Assembly: GCA_037893245.1 (NCBI GenBank)
Contig: JBAIAA010000865.1
Span: 186,001 to 250,000 of the forward strand
Source of the DNA: Crossaster papposus
Taxonomy: Eukaryota > Echinodermata > Asteroidea > Velatida > Solasteridae
Length of the DNA: 64,000 nucleotides
Direction: 5' to 3'
Shown here: positions 13,571-28,517 of the stretch, piece by piece
How positions within the stretch are numbered: the first letter of the stretch is position 1
Layout of the letters: every line of letters begins with the position of its first letter
Notes under the pieces: generated by a model
The model's database searches: none
What the model saw: the letters and a program-made list of their open reading frames with translations, nothing else
What the model was told of the DNA's origin: nothing
Program-made: the position numbers and the translations under genes

Positions 13571-15111
13571 TCAGACACGTGGATATACTCTATCTCTGTC
13601 TTCTACCTCTGCTGTTCCTTCTGAGCAGGCTGAGTGAGACACGTGGATATACTCTATCTCTGTCTTCTACCTCTGCTGCTCCTTCTGAGCAAGCTGAGTG
13701 TGGTGTCGATCACACACGTGGATATACTTTATCTCTGTCTTCTACCTCTGCTGTTCATTATGAGCAGGCTGAGTGAGGTGTAGATCAGACACGTGGATAT
13801 ACTCTATCTCTATCTTCTACCTCTGCTTTTCCTTCTGAGCAGGCTGATAAGACACGTGGATATACTCTATCTCTGTCTTCTACCTCTGCTGTTCCTTCTG
13901 AGCAGGCTGAGTGAGGTGTAGATCAGACACGTGGATATACTCTTTATCTGTCTTCTACCTCTGCTGTTCCTTCTGAGCAGGCTGAGTGAGACACGTGGAT
14001 ATACTCTATATCTGTATTCTACCTCTGCTCTTTCTTATGAACAGGCTGAGTGAGGTGTAGATCAGACACGTGGATATACTCTATCTCTGTCTTCTACCTC
14101 TGCTGTTCCTTCTGAGCAGGCTGAGTGAGGTGTAGATCAGACTCTTGGATATACTCTATCTCTGTCTTCTACCTCTGCTGTTCCTTCTGAGCAGACTGAG
14201 TGAGACACGTGGATATACTCTATCTTTGTCTTCTACCTCTGCTGTTCCTTCTGAGCAGGCTGAGTGAGACACGTGGATATACTCTATCTCTGTCTTCTAC
14301 TTCTGCTGTTCCTTATGAACAGGCTGAGTGAGGTGTAGATCAGACACGTGGATATACTCTATATCTGTCTTATACCTCTGCTGTTCCTTATGAGCAGGCT
14401 GAGTGAGGTGTCGATCACACACGTGGATATACTTTATCTCTGTCTTCTACCTCTGCTGTTCATTCTGAGCAGGCTGAGTGAGGTGTAGATCAGACACGTG
14501 GATATACTCTATCTCTATCTTCTACCTCTGCTTTTCCTTCTGAGCAGGCTGATAAGACACGTGGATATACTCTATCTCTGTCTTCTACCTCTGCTGTTCC
14601 TTCTGAGCAGGCTGAGTGAGACACTTGGATATACTCTATCTTTGTCTTCTACCTCTGCTGTTCCTTCTGAGCAGGCTGAGTGAGGTGTCGATCAGACACG
14701 TGGATATACTCTATCTCTGTCTTCTACCTCTGCTGTTCCTTCTGAGCAGGCTGAGTGAGGTGTAGATCAGACACGTGGATATACTCTATCTCTATCTTCT
14801 ACATCTGCTGTTCCTTCTGAGCAGGCTGAGTGAGACACGTGGATATACTCTATCTCTGTATTCTACCTCTGCTGTTCATTGTGAGCAGGCTGAGTGAGGT
14901 GTAGATCAGACACGTGGATATACTCTCTCTCTGTCTTCTACCTCTGCTGTTCCTTCTGAGCAGGCTGAGTGAGACACGTGGATATACTCTATCTCTGTCT
15001 TCTACCTCTGCTGTTCCTTCTGAACAGGCTGAGTGAGACACGTGGATATACTCTATCTCTGTCTTCTACCTCTGCTGTTCCTTCTGAGCAGGCTGAGTGA
15101 GGTGTAGATCA
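13571..15111 (+). repeat. Copy of 10.70-12.24 kb at +2,871 bp
   Basis: Marker monomers at 10708, 11627 and 11979 recur at 13579, 14498 and 14850, all exactly 2,871 bp apart. This is a third copy of the segment that carries the GTGTCGATCACACACG and CTGCTTTTCC monomers. It shows that a partial unit was inserted between two longer higher-order units, as expected from out-of-register recombination. Confidence 0.75.
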
Positions 15112-15448
15112 GACACGTGGATATACTATATCTCTGTATTGTACCTCTGCTGTTCCTTCTGAGCAGGCTGAGTGAGACACGTGGATATACTCTATCTCTG
15201 TCTTCTACCTCTGCTGTTCTTTCTGAGCAGGCTGAGTGAGGTGTAGATCAGACACGTGGATATACTCTATCTTTGTCTTCTACCTCTGCTGTTCCTTCTG
15301 AGCAGGCTGAGTGAGGTGTAAATCAGACACGTGGATATACTCTATCTCTGTCTTCTACCTCTGCTTTTCCTTCTGAGCAGGCTGATAAGACACGTGGATA
15401 TACTCTATCTCTGTCTTCTACCTCTGCTGTTCCTTCTGAGCAGGCTGA

Positions 15449-18400
15449 GTGAGGTGTAGATCAGACACGTGGATATACTCTATCTCTATCTTCTACCTCT
15501 GCTTTTCCTTCTGAGCAGGCTGATAAGACACGTGGATATACTCTATCTCTGTCTTCTACCTCTGCTGTTCCTTCTGAGCAGGCTGAGTGAGGTGTAGATC
15601 AGACACGTGGATATACTCTTTATCTGTCTTCTACCTCTGCTGTTCCTTCTGAGCAGGCTGAGTGAGACACGTGGATATACTCTATATCTGTATTCTACCT
15701 CTGCTCTTTCTTATGAACAGGCTGAGTGAGGTGTAGATCAGACACGTGGATATACTCTCTCTCTGTCTTCTACCTCTGCTGTTCCTTCTGAGCAGGCTGA
15801 GTGAGACACGTGGATATACTCTATCTCTGTCTTCTACCTCTGCTGTTCCTTCTGAACAGGCTGAGTGAGACACGTGGATATACTCTATCTCTGTCTTCTA
15901 CCTCTGCTGTTCCTTCTGAGCAGGCTGAGTGAGGTGTAGATCAGACACGTGGATATACTATATCTCTGTATTGTACCTCTGCTGTTCCTTCTGAGCAGGC
16001 TGAGTGAGACACGTGGATATACTCTATCTCTGTCTTCTACCTCTGCTGTTCTTTCTGAGCAGGCTGAGTGAGGTGTAGATCAGACACGTGGATATACTCT
16101 ATCTTTGTCTTCTACCTCTGCTGTTCCTTCTGAGCAGGCTGAGTGAGGTGTAAATCAGACACGTGGATATACTCTATCTCTGTCTTCTACCTCTGCTGCT
16201 CATCCTGAGCAGGCTGAGTGAGGTGTATATCAGACACGCGGATATACTCTATCTCTGTCTTCTACCTCTGCTGTTCCTTCTGAGCAGGCTGAGTGAGACA
16301 CGTAGATAAACACTATCTCTGTCTGCTACCTCTGCTGTTCCTTCTGATCAGGCTGAGAGAGACAAGTGGATATACTCTATATCTGTCTTCTACCTCTGCT
16401 GTTCCTTCTGAGCAGGCTGAGTGAGGTGTAGATCAGACACGTGGATATACTCTATCTCTGTCTTCTAGCTCTGCTGTTCCTTCTGAGCAGGCTGAGTGAG
16501 ACACGTGGATATACTCTATCTCTGTCTTCTACCTATGCTGCTCCTTCTGAGCAAGCTGAGTGAGGTGTAGATCAGACACGTGGATATACTCTATATCTGT
16601 CTTCTACCTCTGCTGTTCCTTCTGAGCAGGCTGAGTGAGACACGTGGATATACTCTATCTCTGTATTCTACCTCTGCTGTTCCTTCTAAGCAGGCTGAGA
16701 GAGGTGTAGATTAGACACGTGAATATACTCTATCTCTGTCTTCTACTTCTGCTGTTACTTCTGAGCAGACTGAGTGAGACACGTGGATATACTCTGTCTC
16801 TGTCTTCTACCTCTGCTGTTCCTTCTGAGCAGGCTGATAAGACACGTGGATATACTCTATCTCTGTCTTCTACCTCTGCTGTTCCTTCTGAGCAGGCTGA
16901 GTGGGGTGTAGATCAGACACGTGGATATACTCTATCTCTGTCTTCTACCTCTGTTGTTCCTTCTGAGCAGGCTGAGTGAGGTGTAGATCAGACACGTGGA
17001 TACACTCTATCTATGTCTTCTACCTCTGCTGTTCCTTCTGAGTAGACTGAGTGAGACACGTGGATATACTCTATCTTTGTCTTCTACCTCTGTTGTTCCT
17101 TCTGAGCAGGCTGAGTGAGGTGTAGATCATACTCTTGGATATACTCTATATCTGTCTTCTACCTCTGCTGTTCCTTCTGAGCAGACTGAGTGAGACACGT
17201 GGATATACTCTATCTCTGTCTTCTACCTCTGCTGTTTCTTATGAACAGGCTGAGTGAGGTGTAGATCAGACACGTGGATATACTCTATCTCTGTTTTCTA
17301 CCTCTGCTGTTCCTTCGGAGCAGGCTGAGTGAGACACTTGGATATACGCTATCTTTGTCTTCTACCTCTGCTGTTCCTTCTGAGCAGGCTGAGTGAGGTG
17401 TCGATAAGACACGTGGATATACTCTATCTCTTTCTTGTACCTCTGCTGTTCCTTCTGAGCAGGCTGAGTGAGACACGTGGATATACTCTATCTCTGTATT
17501 CTACCTCTGCTGTTCCTTCTAAGCAGGCTGAGAGAGGTGTAGATCAGACACGTGGATATACTATATCTCTGTCTTCTACTTCTGCTGTTACTTCTGAGCA
17601 GACTGAGTGAGACACGTGGATATACTCTGTCTCTGTCTTCTACCTCTGCTGTTCCTTCTGAGCAGGCTGATAAGACACGTGGATATACTCTATCTCTGTC
17701 TTCTACCTCTGCGGTTCCTTCTGAGCAGGCTGAGTGGGTTGTAGATCAGACACGTGGATATACTATATCTCTGTCTTCTACCTCTGTTGTTCCTTCTGAG
17801 CAGGCTGAGTGAGGTGTAGATCAGACACGTGGATACACTCTATCTATGTCTTCTACCTCTGCTGTTCCTTCTGAGTAGACTGAGTGAGACACGTGGATAT
17901 ACTCTATCTTTGTCTTCTACCTCTGTTGTTCCTTCTGAGCAGGCTGAGTGAGGTGTAGATCATACTCTTGGATATACTCTATCTCTGTCTTCTACCTCTG
18001 CTGTTCCTTCTGAGCAGACTGAGTGAGACACGTGGATATACTCTATCTCTGTCTTCTACCTCTGCTGTTTCTTATGAACAGGCTGAGTGAGGTGTAGATC
18101 AGACACGTGGATATACTCTATCTCTGTCTTCTACCTCTGCTGTTCCTTCGGAGCAGGCTGAGTGAGACACTTGGATATACGCTATCTTTGTCTTCTACCT
18201 CTGCTGTTCCTTCTGAGCAGGCTGAGTGAGGTGTCGATCAGACACGTGGATATACTCTATCTCTTTCTTGTACCTCTGCTGTTCCTTCTGAGCAGGCTGA
18301 GTGAGACACGCGGATATACTCTATCTCTGTCTTCTACCTCTTCTGTTCCTTATGAACAGGCTGAGTGAAGTGTAAATCAGACACGTGGATATACTCTATC

Positions 18401-21400
18401 TCTGTGTTCTACCTCTGCTGTTCCTTCTGAGCAGGCTGAGTGAGACACGTGGATATACTCTATCTCTGTCTTGTACCTCTGCTGTTCCTTCTGAGCAGGC
18501 TGAGTGAGACACGTAGATATACTCTATCTCTGTCTTCTACATCTGCTGTTCCTTCTGAGCAGGCTGAGTGAGGTGTATATCAGACACGTGGATATACTCT
18601 ATCTCTGTCTTCTACCTCTGCTGTTCCTTCTGAGCAGGCTGATAAGACACGTGGATATACTCTATCTCTGTCTTGTACCTCTGCTGTTCCTTCTGAGCAG
18701 GCTGAGTGAGACACGTGGATATACTCTATCTCTGTCTTCTACATCTGCTGTTCCTTCTGAGCAGGCTGAGTGAGGTGTATATCAGACACGTGGATATACT
18801 CTAACTCTGTCTTCTACCTCTGCTGTTCCTTCTGAGCAGGCTGAGTGAGACACTTGGATATACTCTATCTTTGTCTTCTACCTCTGCTGTTCCTTCTGAG
18901 CAGGCTGAGTGAGGTGTAGATCAGACACGTGGATACACTCTATCTATGTCTTCTACCTCTGCTGTTCCTTCTGAGTAGACTGAGTGAGACACGTGGATAT
19001 ACTCTATCTTTGTCTTCTACCTCTGTTGTTCCTTCTGAGCAGGCTGAGTGAGGTGTAGATCATACTCTTGGATATACTCTATCTCTGTCTTCTACCTCTG
19101 CTGTTCCTTCTGAGCAGACTGAGTGAGACACGTGGATATACTCTATCTCTGTCTTCTACCTCTGCTGTTTCTTATGAACAGGCTGAGTGAGGTGTAGATC
19201 AGACACGTGGATATACTCTATCTCTGTCTTCTACCTCTGCTGTTCCTTCGGAGCAGGCTGAGTGAGACACTTGGATATACGCTATCTTTGTCTTCTACCT
19301 CTGCTGTTCCTTCTGAGCAGGCTGAGTGAGGTGTCGATCAGACACGTGGATATACTCTATCTCTTTCTTGTACCTCTGCTGTTCCTTCTGAGCAGGCTGA
19401 GTGAGACACGTGGATATACTCTATCTCTGTCTTCTACCTCTGCTGTTCCTTCTGAACAGGCTGAGTGAGACACGTGGATATACTCTATCTCTGTCTTCTA
19501 CCTCTGCTGTTCCTTCTGAGCAGGCTGAGTGAGGTGTATATCAGACACGTGGATATACTATATATCTGTCTTGTACCTCTGCTGTTCCTTCTGAGCAGGT
19601 TGAGTGAGACACGTGGATATACTCTATCTCTGTCTTCTACCTCTAATGTTCCTTCTGAGCAGGCTGAGTGAGGTGTAGATCAGACACGTGGATATACTCT
19701 ATCTTTGTCTTCTACCTCTGCTGTTCCTTCTGAGCAGGCTGAGTGAGGTGTATATCAGACACGTGGATATACTCTATCTCTGTCTTCGACCTCTGCTGCT
19801 CCTTCTGAGCAGGCTGAGTAAGTTGTATATCAGACACGCGGATATACTCTATCTCTGTCTTCTACCTCTGCTGTTCCTTCTGAGCAGGCTGAGTGAGACA
19901 CGTGGATATACTCTATCTCTGTCTTCTACCTCTGCTGTTCCTTCAGAGCAGGCTGAGTGAGGTGTAGATCAGACACGTGGATATACTCTATCTCTGTCTT
20001 CTACCTCTGCTGTTCCTTCTGAGCAGGCTGAGTGAGACACGTGGATATACTCTATCTCTGTCTTCTACCTCTGCTGCTCCTTCTGAGCAAGCTGAGTGTG
20101 GTGTCGATCACACACGTGGATATACTTTATCTCTGTCTTCTACCTCTGCTGTTCATTATGAGCAGGCTGAGTGAGGTGTAGATCAGACACGTGGATATAC
20201 TCTATCTCTATCTTCTACCTCTGCTTTTCCTTCTGAGCAGGCTGATAAGACACGTGGATATACTCTATCTCTGTCTTCTACCTCTGCTGTTCCTTCTGAG
20301 CAGGCTGAGTGAGGTGTAGATCAGACACGTGGATATACTCTTTATCTGTCTTCTACCTCTGCTGTTCCTTCTGAGCAGGCTGAGTGAGACACGTGGATAT
20401 ACTCTATATCTGTATTCTACCTCTGCTCTTTCTTATGAACAGGCTGAGTGAGGTGTAGATCAGACACGTGGATATACTCTATCTCTGTCTTCTACCTCTG
20501 CTGTTCCTTCTGAGCAGGCTGAGTGAGGTGTAGATCAGACTCTTGGATATACTCTATCTCTGTCTTCTACCTCTGCTGTTCCTTCTGAGCAGACTGAGTG
20601 AGACACGTGGATATACTCTATCTTTGTCTTCTACCTCTGCTGTTCCTTCTGAGCAGGCTGAGTGAGACACGTGGATATACTCTATCTCTGTCTTCTACTT
20701 CTGCTGTTCCTTATGAACAGGCTGAGTGAGGTGTAGATCAGACACGTGGATATACTCTATATCTGTCTTATACCTCTGCTGTTCCTTATGAGCAGGCTGA
20801 GTGAGGTGTCGATCACACACGTGGATATACTTTATCTCTGTCTTCTACCTCTGCTGTTCATTCTGAGCAGGCTGAGTGAGGTGTAGATCAGACACGTGGA
20901 TATACTCTATCTCTATCTTCTACCTCTGCTTTTCCTTCTGAGCAGGCTGATAAGACACGTGGATATACTCTATCTCTGTCTTCTACCTCTGCTGTTCCTT
21001 CTGAGCAGGCTGAGTGAGACACTTGGATATACTCTATCTTTGTCTTCTACCTCTGCTGTTCCTTCTGAGCAGGCTGAGTGAGGTGTCGATCAGACACGTG
21101 GATATACTCTATCTCTGTCTTCTACCTCTGCTGTTCCTTCTGAGCAGGCTGAGTGAGGTGTAGATCAGACACGTGGATATACTCTATCTCTATCTTCTAC
21201 ATCTGCTGTTCCTTCTGAGCAGGCTGAGTGAGACACGTGGATATACTCTATCTCTGTATTCTACCTCTGCTGTTCATTGTGAGCAGGCTGAGTGAGGTGT
21301 AGATCAGACACGTGGATATACTCTCTCTCTGTCTTCTACCTCTGCTGTTCCTTCTGAGCAGGCTGAGTGAGACACGTGGATATACTCTATCTCTGTCTTC

Positions 21401-22157
21401 TACCTCTGCTGTTCCTTCTGAACAGGCTGAATGAGACACGTGGATATACTCTATCTCTGTCTTCTACCTCTGTTGTTCCTTCTGAGCAGGCTGAGTGAGG
21501 TGTAGATCAGACACGTGGATATACTATATCTCTGTATTGTACCTCTGCTGTTCCTTCTGAGCAGGCTGAGTGAGACACGTGGATATACTCTATCTCTGTC
21601 TTCTACCTCTGCTGTTCTTTCTGAGCAGGCTGAGTGAGGTGTAGATCAGACACGTGGATATACTCTATCTTTGTCTTCTACCTCTGCTGTTCCTTCTGAG
21701 CAGGCTGAGTGAGGTGTAAATCAGACACGTGGATATACTCTATCTCTGTCTTCTACCTCTGCTTTTCCTTCTGAGCAGGCTGATAAGACACGTGGATATA
21801 CTCTATCTCTGTCTTCTACCTCTGCTGTTCCTTCTGAGCAGGCTGAGTGAGGTGTAGATCAGACACGTGGATATACTCTATCTCTATCTTCTACCTCTGC
21901 TTTTCCTTCTGAGCAGGCTGATAAGACACGTGGATATACTCTATCTCTGTCTTCTACCTCTGCTGTTCCTTCTGAGCAGGCTGAGTGAGGTGTAGATCAG
22001 ACACGTGGATATACTCTTTATCTGTCTTCTACCTCTGCTGTTCCTTCTGAGCAGGCTGAGTGAGACACGTGGATATACTCTATATCTGTATTCTACCTCT
22101 GCTCTTTCTTATGAACAGGCTGAGTGAGGTGTAGATCAGACACGTGGATATACTCTA
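15449..22157 (+). repeat. ~6.7-kb block duplicated at +9,269 bp, copy B
   Basis: This is the partner of the block at about 6.18-12.89 kb. It shares the marker monomers at 15682, 16719, 17285, 18162, 19262, 19977, 20896 and 21248. A private change is GAGTAAGTTG near 19818 where copy A has GAGTGAGTTG. The offset equals 5,566 + 2,871 + 832, which are the other spacings seen between copies of the same marker monomer, so the large block was assembled from smaller recurrent pieces. Confidence 0.8.
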
Positions 22158-22961
22158 TCTCTGTCTTCTACCTCTGCTGTTCCTTCTGAGCAGGCTGAGT
22201 GAGGTGTAGATCAGACTCTTGGATATACTCTATCTCTGTCTTCTACCTCTGCTGTTCCTTCTGAGCAGACTGAGTGAGACACGTGGATATACTCTATCTT
22301 TGTCTTCTACCTCTGCTGTTCCTTCTGAGCAGGCTGAGTGAGACACGTGGATATACTCTATCTCTGTCTTCTACTTCTGCTGTTCCTTATGAACAGGCTG
22401 AGTGAGGTGTAGATCAGACACGTGGATATACTCTATATCTGTCTTATACCTCTGCTGTTCCTTATGAGCAGGCTGAGTGAGGTGTCGATCACACACGTGG
22501 ATATACTTTATCTCTGTCTTCTACCTCTGCTGTTCATTCTGAGCAGGCTGAGTGAGGTGTAGATCAGACACGTGGATATACTCTATCTCTATCTTCTACC
22601 TCTGCTTTTCCTTCTGAGCAGGCTGATAAGACACGTGGATATACTCTATCTCTGTCTTCTACCTCTGCTGTTCCTTCTGAGCAGGCTGAGTGAGACACTT
22701 GGATATACTCTATCTTTGTCTTCTACCTCTGCTGTTCCTTCTGAGCAGGCTGAGTGAGGTGTCGATCAGACACGTGGATATACTCTATCTCTGTCTTCTA
22801 CCTCTGCTGTTCCTTCTGAGCAGGCTGAGTGAGGTGTAGATCAGACACGTGGATATACTCTATCTCTATCTTCTACATCTGCTGTTCCTTCTGAGCAGGC
22901 TGAGTGAGACACGTGGATATACTCTATCTCTGTATTCTACCTCTGCTGTTCATTGTGAGCA

Positions 22962-25900
22962 GGCTGAGTGAGGTGTAGATCAGACACGTGGATATACTCT
23001 CTCTCTGTCTTCTACCTCTGCTGTTCCTTCTGAGCAGGCTGAGTGAGACACGTGGATATACTCTATCTCTGTCTTCTACCTCTGCTGTTCCTTCTGAACA
23101 GGCTGAGTGAGACACGTGGATATACTCTATCTCTGTCTTCTACCTCTGCTGTTCCTTCTGAGCAGGCTGAGTGAGGTGTAGATCAGACACGTGGATATAC
23201 TATATCTCTGTATTGTACCTCTGCTGTTCCTTCTGAGCAGGCTGAGTGAGACACGTGGATATACTCTATCTCTGTCTTCTACCTCTGCTGTTCTTTCTGA
23301 GCAGGCTGAGTGAGGTGTAGATCAGACACGTGGATATACTCTATCTTTGTCTTCTACCTCTGCTGTTCCTTCTGAGCAGGCTGAGTGAGGTGTAAATCAG
23401 ACACGTGGATATACTCTATCTCTGTCTTCTACCTCTGCTGCTCATCCTGAGCAGGCTGAGTGAGGTGTATATCAGACACGCGGATATACTCTATCTCTGT
23501 CTTCTACCTCTGCTGTTCCTTCTGAGCAGGCTGAGTGAGACACGTAGATAAACACTATCTCTGTCTGCTACCTCTGCTGTTCCTTCTGATCAGGCTGAGA
23601 GAGACAAGTGGATATACTCTATATCTGTCTTCTACCTCTGCTGTTCCTTCTGAGCAGGCTGAGTGAGGTGTAGATCAGACACGTGGATATACTCTATCTC
23701 TGTCTTCTAGCTCTGCTGTTCCTTCTGAGCAGGCTGAGTGAGACACGTGGATATACTCTATCTCTGTCTTCTACCTATGCTGCTCCTTCTGAGCAAGCTG
23801 AGTGAGGTGTAGATCAGACACGTGGATATACTCTATATCTGTCTTCTACCTCTGCTGTTCCTTCTGAGCAGGCTGAGTGAGACACGTGGATATACTCTAT
23901 CTCTGTATTCTACCTCTGCTGTTCCTTCTAAGCAGGCTGAGAGAGGTGTAGATTAGACACGTGAATATACTCTATCTCTGTCTTCTACTTCTGCTGTTAC
24001 TTCTGAGCAGACTGAGTGAGACACGTGGATATACTCTGTCTCTGTCTTCTACCTCTGCTGTTCCTTCTGAGCAGGCTGATAAGACACGTGGATATACTCT
24101 ATCTCTGTCTTCTACCTCTGCTGTTCCTTCTGAGCAGGCTGAGTGGGGTGTAGATCAGACACGTGGATATACTCTATCTCTGTCTTCTACCTCTGTTGTT
24201 CCTTCTGAGCAGGCTGAGTGAGGTGTAGATCAGACACGTGGATACACTCTATCTATGTCTTCTACCTCTGCTGTTCCTTCTGAGTAGACTGAGTGAGACA
24301 CGTGGATATACTCTATCTTTGTCTTCTACCTCTGTTGTTCCTTCTGAGCAGGCTGAGTGAGGTGTAGATCATACTCTTGGATATACTCTATCTCTGTCTT
24401 CTACCTCTGCTGTTCCTTCTGAGCAGACTGAGTGAGACACGTGGATATACTCTATCTCTGTCTTCTACCTCTGCTGTTTCTTATGAACAGGCTGAGTGAG
24501 GTGTAGATCAGACACGTGGATATACTCTATCTCTGTTTTCTACCTCTGCTGTTCCTTCGGAGCAGGCTGAGTGAGACACTTGGATATACGCTATCTTTGT
24601 CTTCTACCTCTGCTGTTCCTTCTGAGCAGGCTGAGTGAGGTGTCGATCAGACACGTGGATATACTCTATCTCTTTCTTGTACCTCTGCTGTTCCTTCTGA
24701 GCAGGCTGAGTGAGACACGTGGATATACTCTATCTCTGTATTCTACCTCTGCTGTTCCTTCTAAGCAGGCTGAGAGAGGTGTAGATCAGACACGTGGATA
24801 TACTATATCTCTGTCTTCTACTTCTGCTGTTACTTCTGAGCAGACTGAGTGAGACACGTGGATATACTCTGTCTCTGTCTTCTACCTCTGCTGTTCCTTC
24901 TGAGCAGGCTGATAAGACACGTGGATATACTCTATCTCTGTCTTCTACCTCTGCGGTTCCTTCTGAGCAGGCTGAGTGGGTTGTAGATCAGACACGTGGA
25001 TATACTCTATCTCTGTCTTCTACCTCTGTTGTTCCTTCTGAGCAGGCTGAGTGAGGTGTAGATCAGACACGTGGATACACTCTATCTATGTCTTCTACCT
25101 CTGCTGTTCCTTCTGAGTAGACTGAGTGAGACACGTGGATATACTCTATCTTTGTCTTCTACCTCTGTTGTTCCTTCTGAGCAGGCTGAGTGAGGTGTAG
25201 ATCATACTCTTGGATATACTCTATCTCTGTCTTCTACCTCTGCTGTTCCTTCTGAGCAGACTGAGTGAGACACGTGGATATACTATATCTCTGTCTTCTA
25301 CCTCTGCTGTTTCTTATGAACAGGCTGAGTGAGGTGTAGATCAGACACGTGGATATACTCTATCTCTGTCTTCTACCTCTGCTGTTCCTTCGGAGCAGGC
25401 TGATTGAGACACTTGGATATACGCTATCTTTGTCTTCTACCTCTGCTGTTCCTTCTGAGCAGGCTGAGTGAGGTGTCGATCAGACACGTGGATATACTCT
25501 ATCTCTTTCTTGTACCTCTGCTGTTCCTTCTGAGCAGGCTGAGTGAGACACGCGGATATACTCTATCTCTGTCTTCTACCTCTTCTGTTCCTTATGAACA
25601 GGCTGAGTGAAGTGTAAATCAGACACGTGGATATACTCTATCTCTGTGTTCTACCTCTGCTGTTCCTTCTGAGCAGGCTGAGTGAGACACGTGGATATAC
25701 TCTATCTCTGTCTTGTACCTCTGCTGTTCCTTCTGAGCAGGCTGAGTGAGACACGTAGATATACTCTATCTCTGTCTTCTACATCTGCTGTTCCTTCTGA
25801 GCAGGCTGAGTGAGGTGTATATCAGACACGTGGATATACTCTATCTCTGTCTTCTACCTCTGCTGTTCCTTCTGAGCAGGCTGATAAGACACGTGGATAT

Positions 25901-26650
25901 ACTCTATCTCTGTCTTGTACCTCTGCTGTTCCTTCTGAGCAGGCTGAGTGAGACACGTGGATATACTCTATCTCTGTCTTCTACATCTGCTGTTCCTTCT
26001 GAGCAGGCTGAGTGAGGTGTATATCAGACACGTGGATATACTCTAACTCTGTCTTCTACCTCTGCTGTTCCTTCTGAGCAGGCTGAGTGAGACACTTGGA
26101 TATACTCTATCTTTGTCTTCTACCTCTGCTGTTCCTTCTGAGCAGGCTGAGTGAGGTGTAGATCAGACACGTGGATACACTCTATCTATGTCTTCTACCT
26201 CTGCTGTTCCTTCTGAGTAGACTGAGTGAGACACGTGGATATACTCTATCTTTGTCTTCTACCTCTGTTGTTTCTTCTGAGCAGGCTGAGTGAGGTGTAG
26301 ATCATACTCTTGGATATACTCTATCTCTGTCTTCTACCTCTGCTGTTCCTTCTGAGCAGACTGAGTGAGACACGTGGATATACTCTATCTCTGTCTTCTA
26401 CCTCTGCTGTTTCTTATGAACAGGCTGAGTGAGGTGTAGATCAGACACGTGGATATACTCTATCTCTGTCTTCTACCTCTGCTGTTCCTTCGGAGCAGGC
26501 TGAGTGAGACACTTGGATATACGCTATCTTTGTCTTCTACCTCTGCTGTTCCTTCTGAGCAGGCTGAGTGAGGTGTCGATCAGACACGTGGATATACTCT
26601 ATCTCTTTCTTGTACCTCTGCTGTTCCTTCTGAGCAGGCTGAGTGAGACA
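22962..26650 (+). repeat. Copy of 15.72-19.41 kb at +7,242 bp
   Basis: Marker monomers at 16719, 17329, 17552, 18162, 18504 and 19262 recur at 23961, 24571, 24794, 25404, 25746 and 26504. The offset 7,242 equals 5,566 + 1,676. Small differences are visible, such as ACTCTATCTC near 24997 where the source has ACTATATCTC. The register is lost near 26.65 kb. Confidence 0.75.
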
Positions 26651-28517
26651 CGCGGATATACTCTATCTCTGTCTTCTACCTCTTCTGTTCCTTATGAACA
26701 GGCTGAGTGAAGTGTAAATCAGACACGTGGATATACTCTATCTTTGTCTTCTACCTCTGCTGTTCCTTCTGAGCAGGCTGAGTGAGGTGTAAATCAGACA
26801 CGTGTATATACTCTATCTCTGTCTTCTACCTCTGCTGCTCATCCTGAGCAGGCTGAGTGAGGTGTATATCAGACACGCGGATATACTCTATCTCTGTCTT
26901 CTACCTCTGCTGTTCCTTCTGAGCAGGCTGATTGAGACACGTAGATAAACACTATCTCTATCTGCTACCTCTGCTGTTCCTTCTGATCAGGCTGAGAGAG
27001 ACAAGTGGATATACTCTATATCTGTCTTCTACCTCTGCTGTTCCTTCTGAGCAGGCTGAGTGAGGTGTAGATCAGACACGTGGATATACTCTATCTCTGT
27101 CTTCTAGCTCTGCTGTTCCTTCTGAGCAGGCTGAGTGAGACACGTAGATATACTCTATCTCTGTCTTCTACATCTGCTGTTCCTTCTGAGCAGGCTGAGT
27201 GAGGTGTATATCAGACACGTGGATATACTCTATCTCTGTCTTCTACCTCTGCTGTTCCTTCTGAGCAGGCTGATAAGACACGTGGATATACTCTATCTCT
27301 GTCTTGTACCTCTGCTGTTTCTTCTGAGCAGGCTGAGTGAGACACGTGGATATACTCTATCTCTGTCTTCTACATCTGCTATTCCTTCTGAGCAGGCTGA
27401 GTGAGGTGTATATCAGACACGTGGATATACTCTAACTCTGTCTTCTACCTCTGCTGTTCCTTCTGAGCAGGCTGAGTGAGACACTTGGATATACTCTATC
27501 TTTGTCTTCTACCTCTGCTGTTCCTTCTGAGCAGGCTGAGTGAGGTGTAGATCAGACACGTGGATACACTCTATCTATGTCTTCTACCTCTGCTGTTCCT
27601 TCTGAGTAGACTGAGTGAGACACGTGGATATACTCTATCTTTGTCTTCTACCTCTGTTGTTCCTTCTGAGCAGGCTGAGTGAGGTGTAGATCATACTCTT
27701 GGATATACTCTATCTCTGTCTTCTACCTCTGCTGTTCCTTCTGAGCAGACTGAGTGAGACACGTGGATATACTCTATCTCTGTCTTCTACCTCTGCTGTT
27801 TCTTATGAACAGGCTGAGTGAGGTGTAGATCAGACACGTGGATATACTCTATCTCTGTCTTCTACCTCTGCTGTTCCTTCGGAGCAGGCTGAGTGAGACA
27901 CTTGGATATACGCTATCTTTGTCTTCTACCTCTGCTGTTCCTTCTGAGCAGGCTGAGTGAGGTGTCGATCAGACACGTGGATATACTCTATCTCTTTCTT
28001 GTACCTCTGCTGTTCCTTCTGAGCAGGCTGAGTGAGACACGCGGATATACTCTATCTCTGTCTTCTACCTCTTCTGTTCCTTATGAACAGGCTGAGTGAA
28101 GTGTAAATCAGACACGTGGATATACTCTATCTTTGTCTTCTACCTCTGCTGTTCCTTCTGAGCAGGCTGAGTGAGGTGTAAATCAGACACGTGTATATAC
28201 TCTATCTCTGTCTTCTACCTCTGCTGCTCATCCTGAGCAGGCTGAGTGAGGTGTATATCAGACACGCGGATATACTCTATCTCTGTCTTCTACCTCTGCT
28301 GTTCCTTCTGAGCAGGCTGAGTGAGACACGTAGATAAACACTATCTCTATCTGCTACCTCTGCTGTTCCTTCTGATCAGGCTGAGAGAGACAAGTGGATA
28401 TACTCTATATCTGTCTTCTACCTCTGCTGTTCCTTCTGAGCAGGCTGAGTGAGGTGTAGATCAGACACGTGGATATACTCTATCTCTGTCTTCTAGCTCT
28501 GCTGTTCCTTCTGAGCA
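25740..28517 (+). repeat. 1,389-bp tandem duplication (two copies)
   Basis: The segment beginning at the CACGTAGATATAC monomer (25746, again 27135) and running through the TTGGATATACGC monomer (26504, again 27893) is present twice at an offset of 1,389 bp. Both copies carry the private GACACGTGTATATAC variant (near 26802 and 28191). They differ at GATTGAGAC near 26931 against GAGTGAGAC near 28320. Confidence 0.75.
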
